Counted from the stretch's first letter, positions 1-11,575 are shown. The stretch: DNA of 64,000 bases from Euborellia annulipes (GCA_023213315.1 JAKCPI010003119.1:62001-126000); one strand, 5' to 3'. Notes: generated by a model from the sequence alone, not told the origin. Translations and numbers: made by a program.

Positions 1-964
1 AATCAGAGAAAAACAATAAATACATCGGAAAAAAAAATTCATTAAATTGCATCAATAAATTTTCTTAATCAAATTATTTATAAATAATACTCTTAAATTT
101 AATTTGTTGATCATATACATAGTCTAGATATGAAACAAAAATAAACAAAAATATTGAATTTCTGTTGCTATTTTACCTTTATTTAAACAAGGGTGTTGCG
201 TTGAAAGAGTTTCTCTCTTTCCCATCATCTTTAAATGATAAATAAACTCACTCTGATAATTGATGATGTTTATTTGACATTCCTATCTCAATGCTCATTT
301 TCTCTTTCTCTCTCTTTTCACAACACAACTTTTTATTTTTTTGATATATGCCATTCAAATAGCTTTTTCCAAATTTACTCGAAGATTATCAATAAGCAGC
401 CATGTCGGGAGAGGGGGGGGGGGGCTTCCTCCCCTAAATGGTTTCATTTTCAAAATTATAAATTTTTTGTTTATTTGATATGTGTAAAATTTGAACTCTG
501 TCCATCACTGAGACGTTACCCCAACGTTGTTCACTCTTTAAATTAATATCATTGAATAAAATTATAATAACCCCCCTCCCCTCCGAAAAAAATTTTGCCT
601 AAGGGCTCTTTTCAGTTTATTTAAGTCTATGATCTCTAGCAGTGTATACGGAAGTTTTATCTCTTTCATTGATCATTAAAAATAACTTTTTATCATTACA
701 CATGTGCTCGGCACGTGTGTAATTGATATTGATATATATTGATAGTGCTGCTTCTCGTCACAACAAGCACCATTTATTGGAATTTGTTTCATTTTCTGTC
801 GTCATAAAAACTACAGTACTTTTGCATCATCCTGTTTTTGAAGATGTGTGATAATATACAGAAATATCAATTAAGTTTTGTGAATTCTTCGGATCAGGCT
901 CAAAATTTTACACGTTACTTCTCTCTACTTTGGTAGGGAGTGGGTAAACAAGTAAAAATAATTT
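1..964. other. AT-rich intronic sequence, nothing recognised
   Basis: No exon or clear repeat boundary. A G-run at about 411-423 and short homopolymers are the only structure. An open frame of 103 codons at 235-546 has low-complexity composition and no recognisable motif. Confidence 0.5.
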
Positions 965-1345
965 TATCACTCAACCCTTTTGAATTTTAATCCAAACTTT
1001 GGAAATTTTGAGAAAATCGAAAAAAAAAAACAGAAAACGTACATCAATAATTCACTAGTACTCTTTGGCCGATTTTGATCAAAAGCTTATTTTCACACCT
1101 CAGGAGGTAATCGAACATAAATATAAAATTTTGAACTCATAGCTCAATTTCATGCTTAAAATTGAACACAGACAGACAGACAGATAGACAATGTCACGAA
1201 AACCACTTTTTTGGACTCAGGGACCTCAAAACGTGTATATTCATCAAATTTCGACACAGAATTTTTGACTTGAATCCAATACTTTCTCTATATACTGTAT
1301 TAACATATATAGAGAGAGATAAGAGAAAGTAAAAACAAACAAAAA
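965..1345 (+). repeat. Hairpin-capped repeat family (R), 5'-truncated copy
   Basis: Matches the second half of the full-length copy at 46556-47242. It has the GAGAAAATCGAAAAAAA block, the CTCTTTGGCCGATTTTGAT block, a GACA microsatellite, the ACCACTTTTTTGGACTCAGG block, and the terminal hairpin TACTTTCTCT...AGAGAAAGTA. The first roughly 300 bp, including the head hairpin, are absent. Confidence 0.8.
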
Positions 1346-1960
1346 CAATCAAAAGAATTTTCAATAAACTACATAGAAACACCAAAAATAAGAAAATGTA
1401 TTTTGTTTTATTTCAAAAATTACAAAAATTAAAATTTTATTTAAATAGAGGAAAGTTTAGAATTTTTTAATCTCGCCATCTCTTCTCTTCTCTTCTTCCG
1501 CTTTCAAATTGATTTTCTGTTTACTTCTTGTTTACTTGTATACGTCAGTCACTATATTTAATATTTACACTTTTTACATTGAATTGTAAAGAGTAAGTTG
1601 AGAAAATTTCTATATAGCCAAGTGAGTTTTAAAACTTTAGTAAAAAGTTAAATATTTATTATTCATTGCCTCGAATATGTCATTTCATTCTAAAAAAAAA
1701 AGTAATCTCTGTGCTAATGCTCTTCACCCACGCATCTCCTGTCGAAAAACTTCTCCTATAGATCACTTTTAAAATTTGATTTAAAAAAAAGCCTGATTCG
1801 AAATTTCAATTTTATTTTCTACCTAAAGGAGTCTTATAATCAACATGATGGTATTTATTATAATACAAGTCTCTTTATATATATAGAGATAAGAGATCAT
1901 AATTATTTATATAATTCTCCTCTTTGATATTATTTTTTAGAATTCCTATAAAAGAACAAA
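1346..1960. other. AT-rich intronic sequence
   Basis: No gene or classified repeat recognised between the R copy and the large palindrome. Confidence 0.45.
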
Positions 1961-3888
1961 TATGGGTGATTCTTTTACAAACCGAACACTTTCTGACCGA
2001 CATGTTTTTGATTTGGATGAAATTTTTTTTACGGGTTCTATAACGAAAAAAAAGATAGCCATCCGCGAGGATTTTCTTTTTTCTTTAATATTTTGGGAAA
2101 TATCGAGGGTCGAAAATGTGAAAATTTGATGATTTTCTGCTTAGACGCTCATTTTTAAAAATTCATAACTCTGCTTCTATTTGAGCTAGGAAAAAACTTT
2201 TTTTACCATTTTAAAGCTAAAAGAGTGAACTTTAAGAAAAAAATTGTTCCACCAAAATTTATTAAAGATTTCACATTGTTATCAACAATTGAAATCTTTA
2301 AATCTATTTTTAACAATGGGGCCCCAACTGTATTGCATTTTTATTATAACCATCGCATTCTACGTCGAATTTTATACCGATTACGGTTTTTTAATCGATG
2401 GAGAATCAATTAGTACTATTGAAAAAAAATCCCGCCAAGTGCTCTCATGCGGTAAAATGACGTCATATCAAAAATAAGAAAAAAAAGTCCGGGGGTATTG
2501 AACCGCTCTTTCTAAAACTATATTTAGATTTAATGTAGCTTTTATGGTCAAGTAGCTATCCGTTGCACAACTAGGGCTATTTTTCGATATTTTTTGCCTA
2601 AAAAATGATGTTTTTCGAGAAAAAACCAATTTTGGAGTTAATTGCTCGGGATTTTTTTACTTATTCTATTAGAAGTTTTCTTTCTGCACCAAATGATATC
2701 CCATTTAGTCTGATCTGATTAGCCGTTCGGAATCTACAGGGGTTTAAACTTTCAAATTAGAATTTTCCGCAGCGCGGTAAAATAAAATGATAGGAAAAAA
2801 ATAAATGGTGAAATCTTTAGCTGAAAACTCATTCTTTCTAACCGTATATTCCCCATAATTATACCTCTTAAGACAGAAGAGTTATTCAAGCCGATAAACT
2901 TTTTCGTTCATGCTCTAGGGCAAGAAAAAAATCTTTGCACGAAAAAGTTTATCGGCTTGAATAACTCCTCTGTCTTAAGAGGTATAATTATGGGGAATAT
3001 ACGGTTAGAAAGAATGAGTTTTCAGCTAAAGATTTCACCATTTATTTTTTTTCCTATCATTTTATTTTACCGCGCTGCGGTAAATTCTAATTCGAAAGTT
3101 TAAACCCCTGTAGATTCCGAACGGCTAATCAGATCAGACTAAATGGGATATCATTTGGTGCAGAAAGAAAACTTCTAATAGAATAAGTAAAAAAAATCCC
3201 GAGCAATTAACTCAAAAGTTAGTTTTTTTCTAGAAAAACCTCATTTTTAAGGCAAAAAAATATCGAAAAATAGCCCTATTTGTGCAGCGGATAGCTACTT
3301 GACCATAAAAGCTACATTAAATCTAAATATAGTTTTAGAAAGAGCGGTTCAATGCCCCCGGACTTTTTTTTCTTATTTTTGATATGACGTCATTTTACCG
3401 CATGAGAGCACTTGGCGGGATTTTTTTCAATAGTACTTAATTGATTCTCCATCGATTAAAAAAACCGTTATCGGTATAAAATTCGACGTAGAATGCGATG
3501 GTTATAATAAAAATGCAATACATTTGGGGCCCCATTGTTAAAAATCGATTTAAAGATTTCAATTGTTGATAACAATGTGAAATCTTTAATAAATTTTGGT
3601 GGAACAATTTTTTTCTTAAAGTTCACTCTTTTAGCTTTAAAATGGTAAAAAAAGTTTTTTCCTAGCTCAAATAGAACCAGAGTTATGAATTTTTAAAAGT
3701 GAGCGTCTAAGCAGAAAATCATCAAATTTTCACATTTTCGACCCTCGATATTTCCCAAAATATTAAAGAAAAAGAAAATCCTCGCGGATGGCTATCTTTT
3801 TTTCGTTATAGAACCCGTAAAAAAAATTTCATCCAAATCAAAAACATGTCGGTCAGAAAGTGTTCGGTTTGTAAAAGAATCACCCATA
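1961..3888. mobile_element. 1.93-kb near-perfect palindrome (giant fold-back element)
   Basis: The left arm 1961-2907 is the reverse complement of the right arm 2939-3888. Only scattered substitutions and small indels separate the arms. The central spacer is about 31 bp (2908-2938). Outer ends are TATGGGTGATTC on the left and GAATCACCCATA on the right. A TA dinucleotide at each end would fit a TA target duplication of Tc1/mariner type, but this is inferred. The arms have no long ORF (the best are 62 and 77 codons). Arm-internal landmarks include GATATGACGTCATTTTACCG, an AAAGATTTC/GAAATCTTT pair, and a CCGCGCTGCGGTAA block. The low arm divergence implies recent formation or ongoing gene conversion. 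No superfamily recognised. Confidence 0.9.
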
Positions 3889-4723
3889 TACCCGATGGAT
3901 AATTTAATTCTTACCAGCTTGTAAAAAAAATGAGCTTGTGGTTTTCGAGTCTGTTTCCAAAGATCTGATGGATTTAACTGAATCAGCGTCAGCCTCGAGG
4001 CGGGGCAATCTTTCTAGCTCCAACAAAAAAGTATTATGATTAAATGTCAAAGTCGTTTCATTTTAGACAAGTCCTTTTCTTTAGTCGAAAAACATCATTT
4101 GTGAAAGAAAGAGTAAAAAAAAAGTTCAGCTAATCAAAAAAAGAGATATTTTGCGAATAAAATAACTGGACAAAGAACACTTGTAACTTAATTGTTTAAT
4201 TAAAATTAAAGATATAATTGTGGTTAAAGACGAAAAAGGAAAATGGAGCTACATGATCTTAAAGCCCATTCCCATATTTAATGACCTTTTTATTAACCGA
4301 CTCTCATGGAAAAGCCTGTATTTTTTAACATATAGGTCTACATTCGATACTTTTCGCAAAAAAGCCTTACAAGCCATCTAGGGTTCTTGATCCATATTCT
4401 GAATATCTCTGGATCAGAGAACACATTTATTAATATTATTTCTTGTATATAGGCTGTGGTTATTTACATAAAACATGGAAAAGTTGCAAATAAAAAACTG
4501 GTGTGATGGCGCACAGTACACAACTTTCTTTTACCTTCGGTAATCGAAAGTTGTGTTCTGTGCTTGTCACACCAGATTTTTCGTGTCGACATATATTTAG
4601 TTCCCGACAGTACGGATCATTTGAATTCAGATGTAAAATTTATAAACATGGGAATATATTTATAGTAAGGAAGAAAGAAAAGAGCGATTGCAGCTAAGTT
4701 TATTTCGTTTACTTAGCGCTTCA

Positions 4724-4763
4724 AGCCGACGTTTCGGTCAGATATACGACCATCTTCAGGGCT
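4724..4763 (-). ncRNA. Hammerhead-like motif, mirror copy in the opposite arm
   Basis: Exact inverted counterpart of the motif at 4936-4975, with the same helix I (AGCC/GGCT), core CTGAAGA, helix II GGTC/GACC and GAAACGTC. The rest of the arms has small differences, so preservation of this block in both arms is notable. Confidence 0.55.
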
Positions 4764-4935
4764 ACAATCAATACAGAAAGGAGAGAGTGAGTTTACAGTT
4801 AAAAAAATTTTGTTTTCTTACATCACATGCGCACAAAATTGACAATTATAATGAAATTTGTGCGCATGTGATGTAAGAAAACAAAATTTCTTTTTTTAAC
4901 TGTAAACTCACTCGCTCCTTTCTGTTATTGATTGT

Positions 4936-4975
4936 AGCCCTGAAGATGGTCGTATATCTGACCGAAACGTCGGCT
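4936..4975 (+). ncRNA. Hammerhead-ribozyme-like motif (Penelope type)
   Basis: Reading 5' to 3': AGCC (helix I strand), CTGAAGA (core CUGANGA), one extra T, GGTC...GACC (helix II), GAA, ACGT (minimal self-complementary helix III), C (cleavage-site base), then GGCT (helix I complement). All core positions fit the hammerhead consensus. The exception is one additional base between CUGANGA and helix II, which is seen in every copy in this window. Self-cleavage activity is inferred, not shown. Confidence 0.6.
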
Positions 4976-5575
4976 TGAAGCGCTAAATAAACGAAATAAA
5001 CTTAGCTGCAATCGCTCTTTTCTTTCTTCCTTACTACAATATCTACTCAGCTATCCACCTCACTCTAATATATTTATATTTTGTTACCATGGGAACCATT
5101 TCTCCTATCCTTCCTAGGGAGTACAAGAGTAAAGTGGTCTTCAGAAGATTTCAATGGCAAAATGAGAATATACATTTTAAAGAGATTCTAAAAAATAATT
5201 GATTTTTGAATTTTAATCAAAATCGTTGTAGCAAATTTTGAGAAAATCGAAAAAAAAAACTGAAAAACTACATCAGTAAAGTAAGTACTTTTTGGCCGAT
5301 TTTGATTAAAAGCTTATTTTCACGCTCCGGGGAGGTGTCTAACCTAAATATAAAATTTCAACCTCCTAGGTCAATTTCTTCATGCTTTAAATTGAACCCA
5401 GACAGAAAGACAGACACACAGACAGACAGACCATGTTGCGAAAACCACTTTTTTGGATTCAGGGGACCTCAAAATGTGTATATCCATAAAAATCTCGACA
5501 TCGAATTTTTGAAATGAATCCAATACTTTCTCTCTCATTATATTAACATATATAGAGGTAAGAGAAAGTAAAAAG

Positions 5576-6139
5576 CAAACGTGTGGGGTCGTGGGCCTCT
5601 TCCTCAGATCTAACAGTATTATGACTTCTCTATTAGTTCCCGGCAAGTGAATAAAAAATTATTTTTATTTATACCTGGCATTTACTTATCTTTGTTTTAT
5701 TATTTCAAAAAAACATTCTCCTAGAAATAAACATTTTTTTCTCCGTTTAAAAAAAAGATATAAAAAAAATTTAATAGAAATACTTGAATGTTCAATAAAA
5801 TCCCTTTTCAATTTCTAATTCAACCCAATCGACTTTTTACAAAACGAATAGTTGTCAAAGAATCGAATGGAGGCCGACCGACGTCTGGGAAGAAACGATA
5901 TAAAAATATCTTGAAAACAGATTTCGTATATAGAAAAAAATAAATTTGAATAAAAAAGAAATTTAATAAAATTCTTTATTCAGAACGTTTTATAATATAG
6001 AAATTTTTCTTATCTATTTTAAATTAAATTTAAAATGGTAAAAAATTAATTTGTTTTTAATGAGTTTATCATACACTCATTGTCTTTATTTTTACATTCT
6101 GAAAGTGTTTTCCAGAATTCTTCAAGGGACTACACTTGC
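5576..6139. other. AT-rich sequence between repeats
   Basis: No gene or assigned repeat. It is mostly A/T homopolymer-rich sequence. Confidence 0.4.
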
Positions 6140-6211
6140 CAAGGGCGGATACAAAGGGGGGGGGTGTAAAGGGGTTAATTACTCCCCCCCCCCCGATATT
6201 TGAGAAAAATA

Positions 6212-6895
6212 TTTTTACTTTCTCTTACCTATGTATATATGTAATATATATATAGAGAGAAAGTATTGGATTCATGTCAAAAATTCGATGTCGAGATTTT
6301 GATGGATCTTCACGTTTTGAGGTCCCCTGAATCCAAAAAAGTGGTTTTCGCGACATGGTCTGTCTGTGGGTGGGTGTGTGGGTGTGTGTGTCTGTGAACA
6401 AAATATCTCAAGAACGAAAAGAGCTAGGAGGTTGAAATTTTATATTTAAGTTAGGCACCCCCATGGGACGTGACACGAAGCTTTTGAACAAAATCGACCA
6501 AAGAGTACTAGTACTTTACTGATGTATTTTTTCAGTTTTTTTCGATTTTCTCTAAATTTGCTCCAACGATTTTTTTTTAAATTCAAAAATCAATTATTTT
6601 TTAGACTCTCTTTAAAATGTATATTCTTATTTTGTGATTGAAATCTTCTGAAGACCACTTTACTCCTGTACTACATAGAAAAGATAGGAGAAATGGTTGC
6701 CATGGTAACAAAATATAAATATTTTGCCATACTTATAAATTTTACATCTTGAAAATCGAATGTACCGTACTGTCGGAAACTAAATACATGTCGACACAAA
6801 AAATCTGGTGTGACAAGCACAGTACACAACTTTCGATTACCGAAGGTAAGAGAAAGTTGTGTGCTGTGCGCCAGTCACACCAGATTTTTTTAAAG
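6212..6895 (-). repeat. Hairpin-capped repeat family (R), near full length
   Basis: Minus-oriented copy. The tail hairpin TTTACTTTCTCTTACC...AGAGAGAAAGTA (6212-6265) comes first on the plus strand, then the CACTTTTTTGGATTC block (inverted), a TG-rich microsatellite and the body. The head hairpin at about 6805-6893 ends GTCACACCAGATTTTTT. All blocks of the family are present. Confidence 0.88.
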
Positions 6896-6949
6896 AATTA
6901 AATCTTAAAAATTAAATATATAAATTAAACTATAGGTTATTTGTTTCAA

Positions 6950-7103
6950 AGGTTTTATTAATTAAAAATTAACACTTGATACGTATTCTAATGTAGAATG
7001 TAATCACTTCTGGTGATGACAAGGAATTGTCAAAATACGTATCAAGTGTTAATTTTTAATTAATAAAACCTTTTAAACAAATAACCTAGTGTTTAATTTG
7101 TAT
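6950..7103. mobile_element. Small fold-back element (ATACGTAT type)
   Basis: Arms of about 65-70 bp surround a spacer of about 45 bp. The left arm includes TTAACACTTGATACGTATT, with its inverse on the right. The spacer plus right arm contains a degraded hammerhead-like string (GGTGATGAC...GTCAAAATACGTATC). It resembles the element at about 49640-49855, which carries GAAATACGTAT and AAGTGTTAAT. Confidence 0.65.
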
Positions 7104-7240
7104 ATTTAATTTTAATTTAAAAAATGTTTCAACGAGAACCAACGGTCGAAAGTTTAAATCTAATTAAATCTTATTTTTAATATAAAATTTTAAAAATTAT
7201 TAATACTTCAAAATTTGATTTGTATATACAGTATATATAT

Positions 7241-9260
7241 TAGGGGTATGACTTTTCGACTTTTTTTTTTTTAAAGATTTCCTGTATCACGACTCAATGA
7301 ACTTTTGCCTATTAATGACTAAAATGACATTTATTCCATTAAAATAAAAAAAAAAAGGTCACGCACAAACCACTTTGAAATTTTTGGTTGATTAGACGCA
7401 GTCTTTTATAAGCCGGTATATAAGGGAGGTGTACAAAGCGGGTAGTTGAGTTTTAATTAGCTTAAGTTGCTTAATTTGGTGTCAAATATAACTTTCATAA
7501 CGCTCTAGAAAATCCCGGGGGGAGGGGTACCCTCTTGGAAGGGGTAAGCCAAAATCAAAAATATATATTTTATTTTTTTCTCATAAAGATTTAATGATAA
7601 AATATATAAATTCTATTTAAAAAAGCAAATTGTACTATTTTTTTCTTATTCTAATTAAAAGACCGGCGTTGATCGGCTGCAGCAAATGTTCGAAGAAAAA
7701 AGTCACCCCAAGCCAAATTAAACACTAGGTTATTTGTTTCAAAGGTTTCAAAGGAGGCCTTTAACATTTTAACGTTGTGTTCTACAATGTCAACGAAACT
7801 GACATCTTAACATCTATTTTGTTCTACTAATAAGTGATCGAGGCTCGAAAAAATTAGTTTTTTTTTTTCATCTCTAGCTATCATACATTCTCATGTCTTG
7901 AAATATTTTTTTTTCTTAAAACGACATGTATGCCATTAAACGCAAATAAAGTCAGAGATTTTTATTTTAATTTCTCAATTTCTTCAGTTGATTCAAAAGA
8001 TTAACTTTTTAAACGTTATTTTATACAAGTCATCTTAAATGGCTTTTGTGCATGTTATTAGAACATAAATATAGAAACACAATTTTATTATATATTTAGA
8101 CACCAATAATAGAAAATAATCTTTTAAAAATAGATAGTAGAAGAGCTCACGAAAAGTGGATGTTAAAATGATATTGGTTTTAAGACACGTTTATCCAAAG
8201 CCGAATGATGATCCTCAGAGAAAAATTTAATAAACTATCATGGATTTTAAAAACTTTTTATTTTGTTAAGCTCATTCATAAAACTAAAATACGAAGATAT
8301 TCTATAGCAAAAAATAAAACGTATGCCCTCAACAAACACAAATAACGAGAGCTTTGGTCTACAAAAAAAAAAAAAAAAAAAAAACATTTAAAAGTTAAAT
8401 GTAATTTTACTTAAAGAGGATCTGCTATCAATGACGATGAGGCATATCTAAGCTAAATTTCCATGCTGGTAGCTGAGCTTTAAAGTTAATTTCCAAATCG
8501 GAATTTCAAAAAATCTCTTATTAAATGATGCCTACACATTAAAGATAATCTACACGCTAATTTTCACCTTTATATATAAAGGTGAAATTTAGCCTAAACT
8601 ATAACACCTTTAGGTTAGCCCTGCGTTAACAAATACACAAAATACAAAAATCAAAGCAAGATTATTATAACAGATTTTCAAAATGCCGGGCATCTTGGGC
8701 TAAACATTTTTGGATTCTATTACAAAAAGATCGTTTAACCCATTCCATTCCATTTCGTTTCTATTGACGATGAATCCAAGACCTTGGTGATCATTTTACT
8801 GTTTTGTTGGATGAAGATAATCTTAAAAAATAAGTTTTTTTTAAGGTCATTTTCGCCATCTAAGGCCATTTAGACCACTTCCCTATTTATTTCAAATGAT
8901 TAGTAGCCAATTCAAATGAAATAAATTTTTCTCCCTTGGGTTGGGAAGCTAGGAGAGATCCACTTCTGAGATGTTTCACTCTTGTTGGTTATCCTAAATA
9001 ATGTTCTACTTATTGTATCATACCATTTGTATGTTTAAAATTTAATTCTTCTCTTGATATACTTTACGAACACAATTAATAATATCACAAAAGTTTGGCA
9101 TCTTTGAATATTTGGGGAGCCTAAATTACTCAAAAACAAACATTATCAAATAAATCTCTTTGTAAAACAATTGATGTAATATGTCACTCAGCAGTCATAT
9201 TGAATTGCAAAGAGACATTTCGTTGGAATGACCCATTAGAGCCGTGAGCGAGAGTACCGT
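7241..9260. other. Intronic sequence, little recognisable
   Basis: AT-rich. It contains a poly(A) run at 8363-8384, a small palindrome around TTCACCTTTATATATAAAGGTGAA (about 8564-8587), and a remnant at about 8846-8935 of the block shared by the SINEs (CCATCTAAGGCCATTTAGACC). No exon of the Dscam gene (Ig5) was recognised here. Confidence 0.5.
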
Positions 9261-9268
9261 ACTCCCCA

Positions 9269-9577
9269 CTAGGAGTGTTCCATTATGGAAAAAGATAATC
9301 GATTATCGATTATGAAAAATAATCGATTATTCCAAGTAATCGATTATTGAATCCGGACAGACGAAAAAATAATTGATTATGAAAAAAAATAATCGATTTT
9401 ACCTTTTTTTCTCTAGTAAAATTTCCATTTTTCCCTTTTGCGAAAATCATTTGACTTTTTTTTTTTAGTATACGAGTCTCATCCCATCTTTTCAAACACA
9501 TACTTTCAGAAAATAATTGATTATTCCTTTTTAATAATCGGTGAATAATCGATTAATCGATTATTTTGCACAGCCCT
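9269..9577. mobile_element. hAT-like MITE rich in AATCGATTA
   Basis: Ends are CTAGGAGTGTTCC... and ...TGCACAGCCCT. Subterminal arrays of AATCGATTA occur at both ends. The flanking direct repeat is ACTCCCCA (9261-9268) versus ACTCCCCC (9578-9585), 7 of 8 identical. hAT elements make 8-bp duplications and often start CAGGGCTGTGCA. No transposase frame survives. Confidence 0.65.
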
Positions 9578-9677
9578 ACTCCCCCCTCCCCCGCCTGTAC
9601 TCTTCCTCTTTCTAAGGGGCTCTAGGTTTTTGGCGCTTCAATTTCAATTAAATAATATCAATACAATGAACACAACG

Positions 9678-9735
9678 TTCAATTACCGAAGGTAAGAGAA
9701 AGTTGTGTGCTATGCGACCAGATATACCAGATATT
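9678..9735 (-). repeat. R-family head hairpin fragment
   Basis: TTCAATTACCGAAGGTAAGAGAAAGTTGTGTGC followed by a degraded complement of the CTGGTGTGAC terminus. Only the head remains. Confidence 0.6.
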
Positions 9736-10027
9736 TTATTCAAGGAGTGTCTTTTGCATTCCACCTACTTATCTACAATATATAAAAGAAATTGAGCTAT
9801 TATATTTTAATCACTTCCTTTTGGCTTGTTAAAAATTTTTTGATTATCTCTCAAAAGGAAACAATTATTTAAATTTTGTTTGATGGAAATTCGGTCAGAG
9901 AAAGAAGAAGCCAAAGAGAGTTGATGGTCTTTTTATTTCTTGTAAACAAACTTGTTTACAAAGTATCTCTGTCGGTGATTAATTTACAAAGGAAATTCGA
10001 GCATAAGGATGAGTGTTGGAGACTCAC

Positions 10028-10182
10028 CGCCAAGTTGGAGTTCGGCAGCAGCTTGCGCCGTTTCACCCTCCGCTCTACGTACAAAGCATTGGTACATGCC
10101 ACGATCTTCGCGTGCTACACCGGGCACTAACAGACGGTCACCATTACGTGAAGCACCTGGCAGCACTCGCCCGTCCTTAAAC
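10028..10182 (-). CDS. Dscam: Dscam-family exon, C-terminal half of Ig4
   Basis: 155-nt minus-strand coding exon: 1 nt, 51 codons, 1 nt. The acceptor is TTCTTGTCCGCAG and the donor is GGCG|GTGAGT. The first base completes the Ig4 tryptophan split with the exon at 14026-14304, giving W-FKDGRVLPGASRNGDRL. Then comes VAREDRGMYQCFVRRAEGE and the AELQLG end of Ig4. EDRGMYQCFVR...ETAQA.AEL.LGG is a hallmark of Dscam Ig4 (the Drosophila pattern is KKEDKGMYQCFVRNDQES). The last base opens a Gly codon, as expected for the LGG that precedes Ig5. The donor shows the gene continues leftward, but no Ig5 exon was found in the remaining 10 kb, so that intron exceeds 10 kb. Codon usage is much GC-richer than the flanking introns, which fits a functional exon. 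Confidence 0.93.
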
Positions 10183-11136
10183 CTGCGGACAAGAATCACA
10201 AATCACCCTCTGTGACAGTACCTAGGCAGCTAATACTAGCAACATAATTGTTTTACCACCTCCTCCAACCTTTAATCAGGTCACACACATTCATTAGGCT
10301 TATTTTTCATTTTAAGGTTCATAATAATAACATGCTCTTTTTTCACCTGTTGATATGTCCAAATCAAATATCATTAAAATATAATTTATTTTTAAGTAGG
10401 ATATAAATTAAATAAACAAATTTAATTTGCATTTTCAAACAAATGTTGAAAATTTAAATATTATTTTATTTATTTTAACTTAATGTGAAAATAATTGATT
10501 TATAGTACGAAATACTCTTCCTATTCATTTTCATAGCTTTTAACAAATCTATTTTTTTTTATTTAGATTTATAACATTTTATGTCCATATTTTTATTAGT
10601 AGTATATTTTATCTAGTATCATATTTTTTTAAAGAAATTTTATTCATTCTTTCACTAAAAGCAAAAGATTTTTAATATTGGCCTAAGCAGGCTTAAAGAT
10701 TATTGAAAGCAGGATTTCAAAGTTGGGCCTGCAGGCCAAAATAAGCACCCACAAGAGAAGGAAAACCCTTCGTTGTCGATTTATGAAAGTTTGGCTGTCC
10801 TCTATTTTCAGCTGAATAAACTATTGGATTATTGCAATATATCGAATTATGTACAAATCTTTACAGCTTATTTAGATTATTTTATTTATCTTTTTTGAAA
10901 CGGGCGGTACAAGCTGGAATAGAAGTTTTTATATTCCATTTATTTTAAAATTGAAAACAAAAGTTATTTTACTAGTAGGCCTATATTAAGTTTTGTGTTT
11001 AAAAAAAGCACTTCCTAATGTGATAAAGAGGATCATTGAATTGTGACTTGAAATGATAATAATAACATCCTAACTTTAGAGGGCAATAAAATTTTTTTAT
11101 TAAAATCACATAAATTATAAACAAAAACATGAATAT

Positions 11137-11182
11137 ACTTTCTCTCTCTCTATATATACATTTATAGGCAAGAGAAAGTGAA
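11137..11182. repeat. R-family tail hairpin fragment
   Basis: TACTTTCTCTCTCTCTATATATAC...GGCAAGAGAAAGTG is the tail hairpin of the R family without its body. Confidence 0.55.
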
Positions 11183-11220
11183 AACATACAATGTGAAGCA
11201 AGGAATTAAATAAATAGAGT

Positions 11221-11575
11221 CAAGGAATTAAATAAAAACTTATTTAATTGTTAAAAGTCATCGTTTCGGTCACCTCCTTCCTAAGGGCGATTAATTGTTA
11301 GAATTCAAGATTAACAGTATTATTTTTAATTATCATTGCAAATTATTCAATATTATTTAAGTTATATATTTTAAGAGCAAGTCACTCACTCTTAACACCT
11401 ACAGTATAGCTTAAAATATTGTATAATTTGCAATGATAATTAAAAATAATACTGTTAATCTTGTATTCTACCAATTAATTGTCCTGAGGAAGGTCGTAAT
11501 TTGCAACCGAAATTTCGACGGTTAACAATTAAATAAGTTTTTTACTTAATTCCTTGTCTGCAAAGCCTCCTAGAT
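11221..11575. mobile_element. Fold-back element with degraded hammerhead-like motifs
   Basis: The left arm begins CAAGGAATTAAATAAA. The right arm ends TTTTACTTAATTCCTTG. The arms run about 155-170 bp each around a centre near 11390. The right arm contains GTCCTGAGGAAGGTCG...CAACCGAAATTTCGAC and the left arm its inverse (CGTTTCGGTCACCTCCTTCC). The core CTGAGGA is intact on the plus strand, but GAAACGTC has become GAAATTTC. Confidence 0.7.

Larger units (their letters stand above)
4664..5066. mobile_element. Fold-back element with two inverted hammerhead-like motifs and an 11-bp target duplication
   Basis: The left arm (from AGTAAGGAAGAAAG at 4664) and right arm (to CTTTCTTCCTTACT at 5035) are inverted copies meeting near 4846. 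A 31-bp non-palindromic tail (5036-5066) includes CTACTCAGCTATCC. That tail motif recurs after the related single copy at 51342-51460. The 11-bp flanking direct repeat AATATATTTAT shows this is an insertion into the R repeat. Each arm carries a hammerhead-like motif (4724-4763 minus, 4936-4975 plus). Penelope-like retroelements are the known carriers of such motifs. No ORF encodes a transposition protein, so this is a non-autonomous copy. Confidence 0.8.
4489..5575 (+). repeat. Hairpin-capped repeat family (R), copy interrupted by a fold-back insertion
   Basis: The head hairpin (4497-4580) is CTGGTGTGA...GGCGCACAGTACACAACTTTC paired with its complement ending CTTGTCACACCAG. After the shared body begins, 4664-5066 is a foreign insertion flanked by the direct repeat AATATATTTAT (4653-4663 and 5067-5077). 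The body then resumes and ends with the tail hairpin at about 5518-5573. Confidence 0.85.
6140..7240. mobile_element. hAT-like MITE fragment serving as host for R and fold-back insertions
   Basis: Starts CAAGGGCGGATACAAAGG with a G-run, then a C-run and CGATATTTGA. This is the same left end as the complete MITE at 55418-55681. The R copy at 6212-6895 follows directly. Further body sequence resembling that MITE (TTTTAAAAATTA.TAATACTT and AAATTTGATTTGTAT) resumes at about 7170-7225, after the fold-back at 6950-7103. A right terminus was not found. Confidence 0.45.

Noticed and set aside
9876..10215. Plus-strand frames overlapping the Ig4 exon
   Set aside because: Shadows of the minus-strand Dscam exon, which has the splice sites and Ig motifs.
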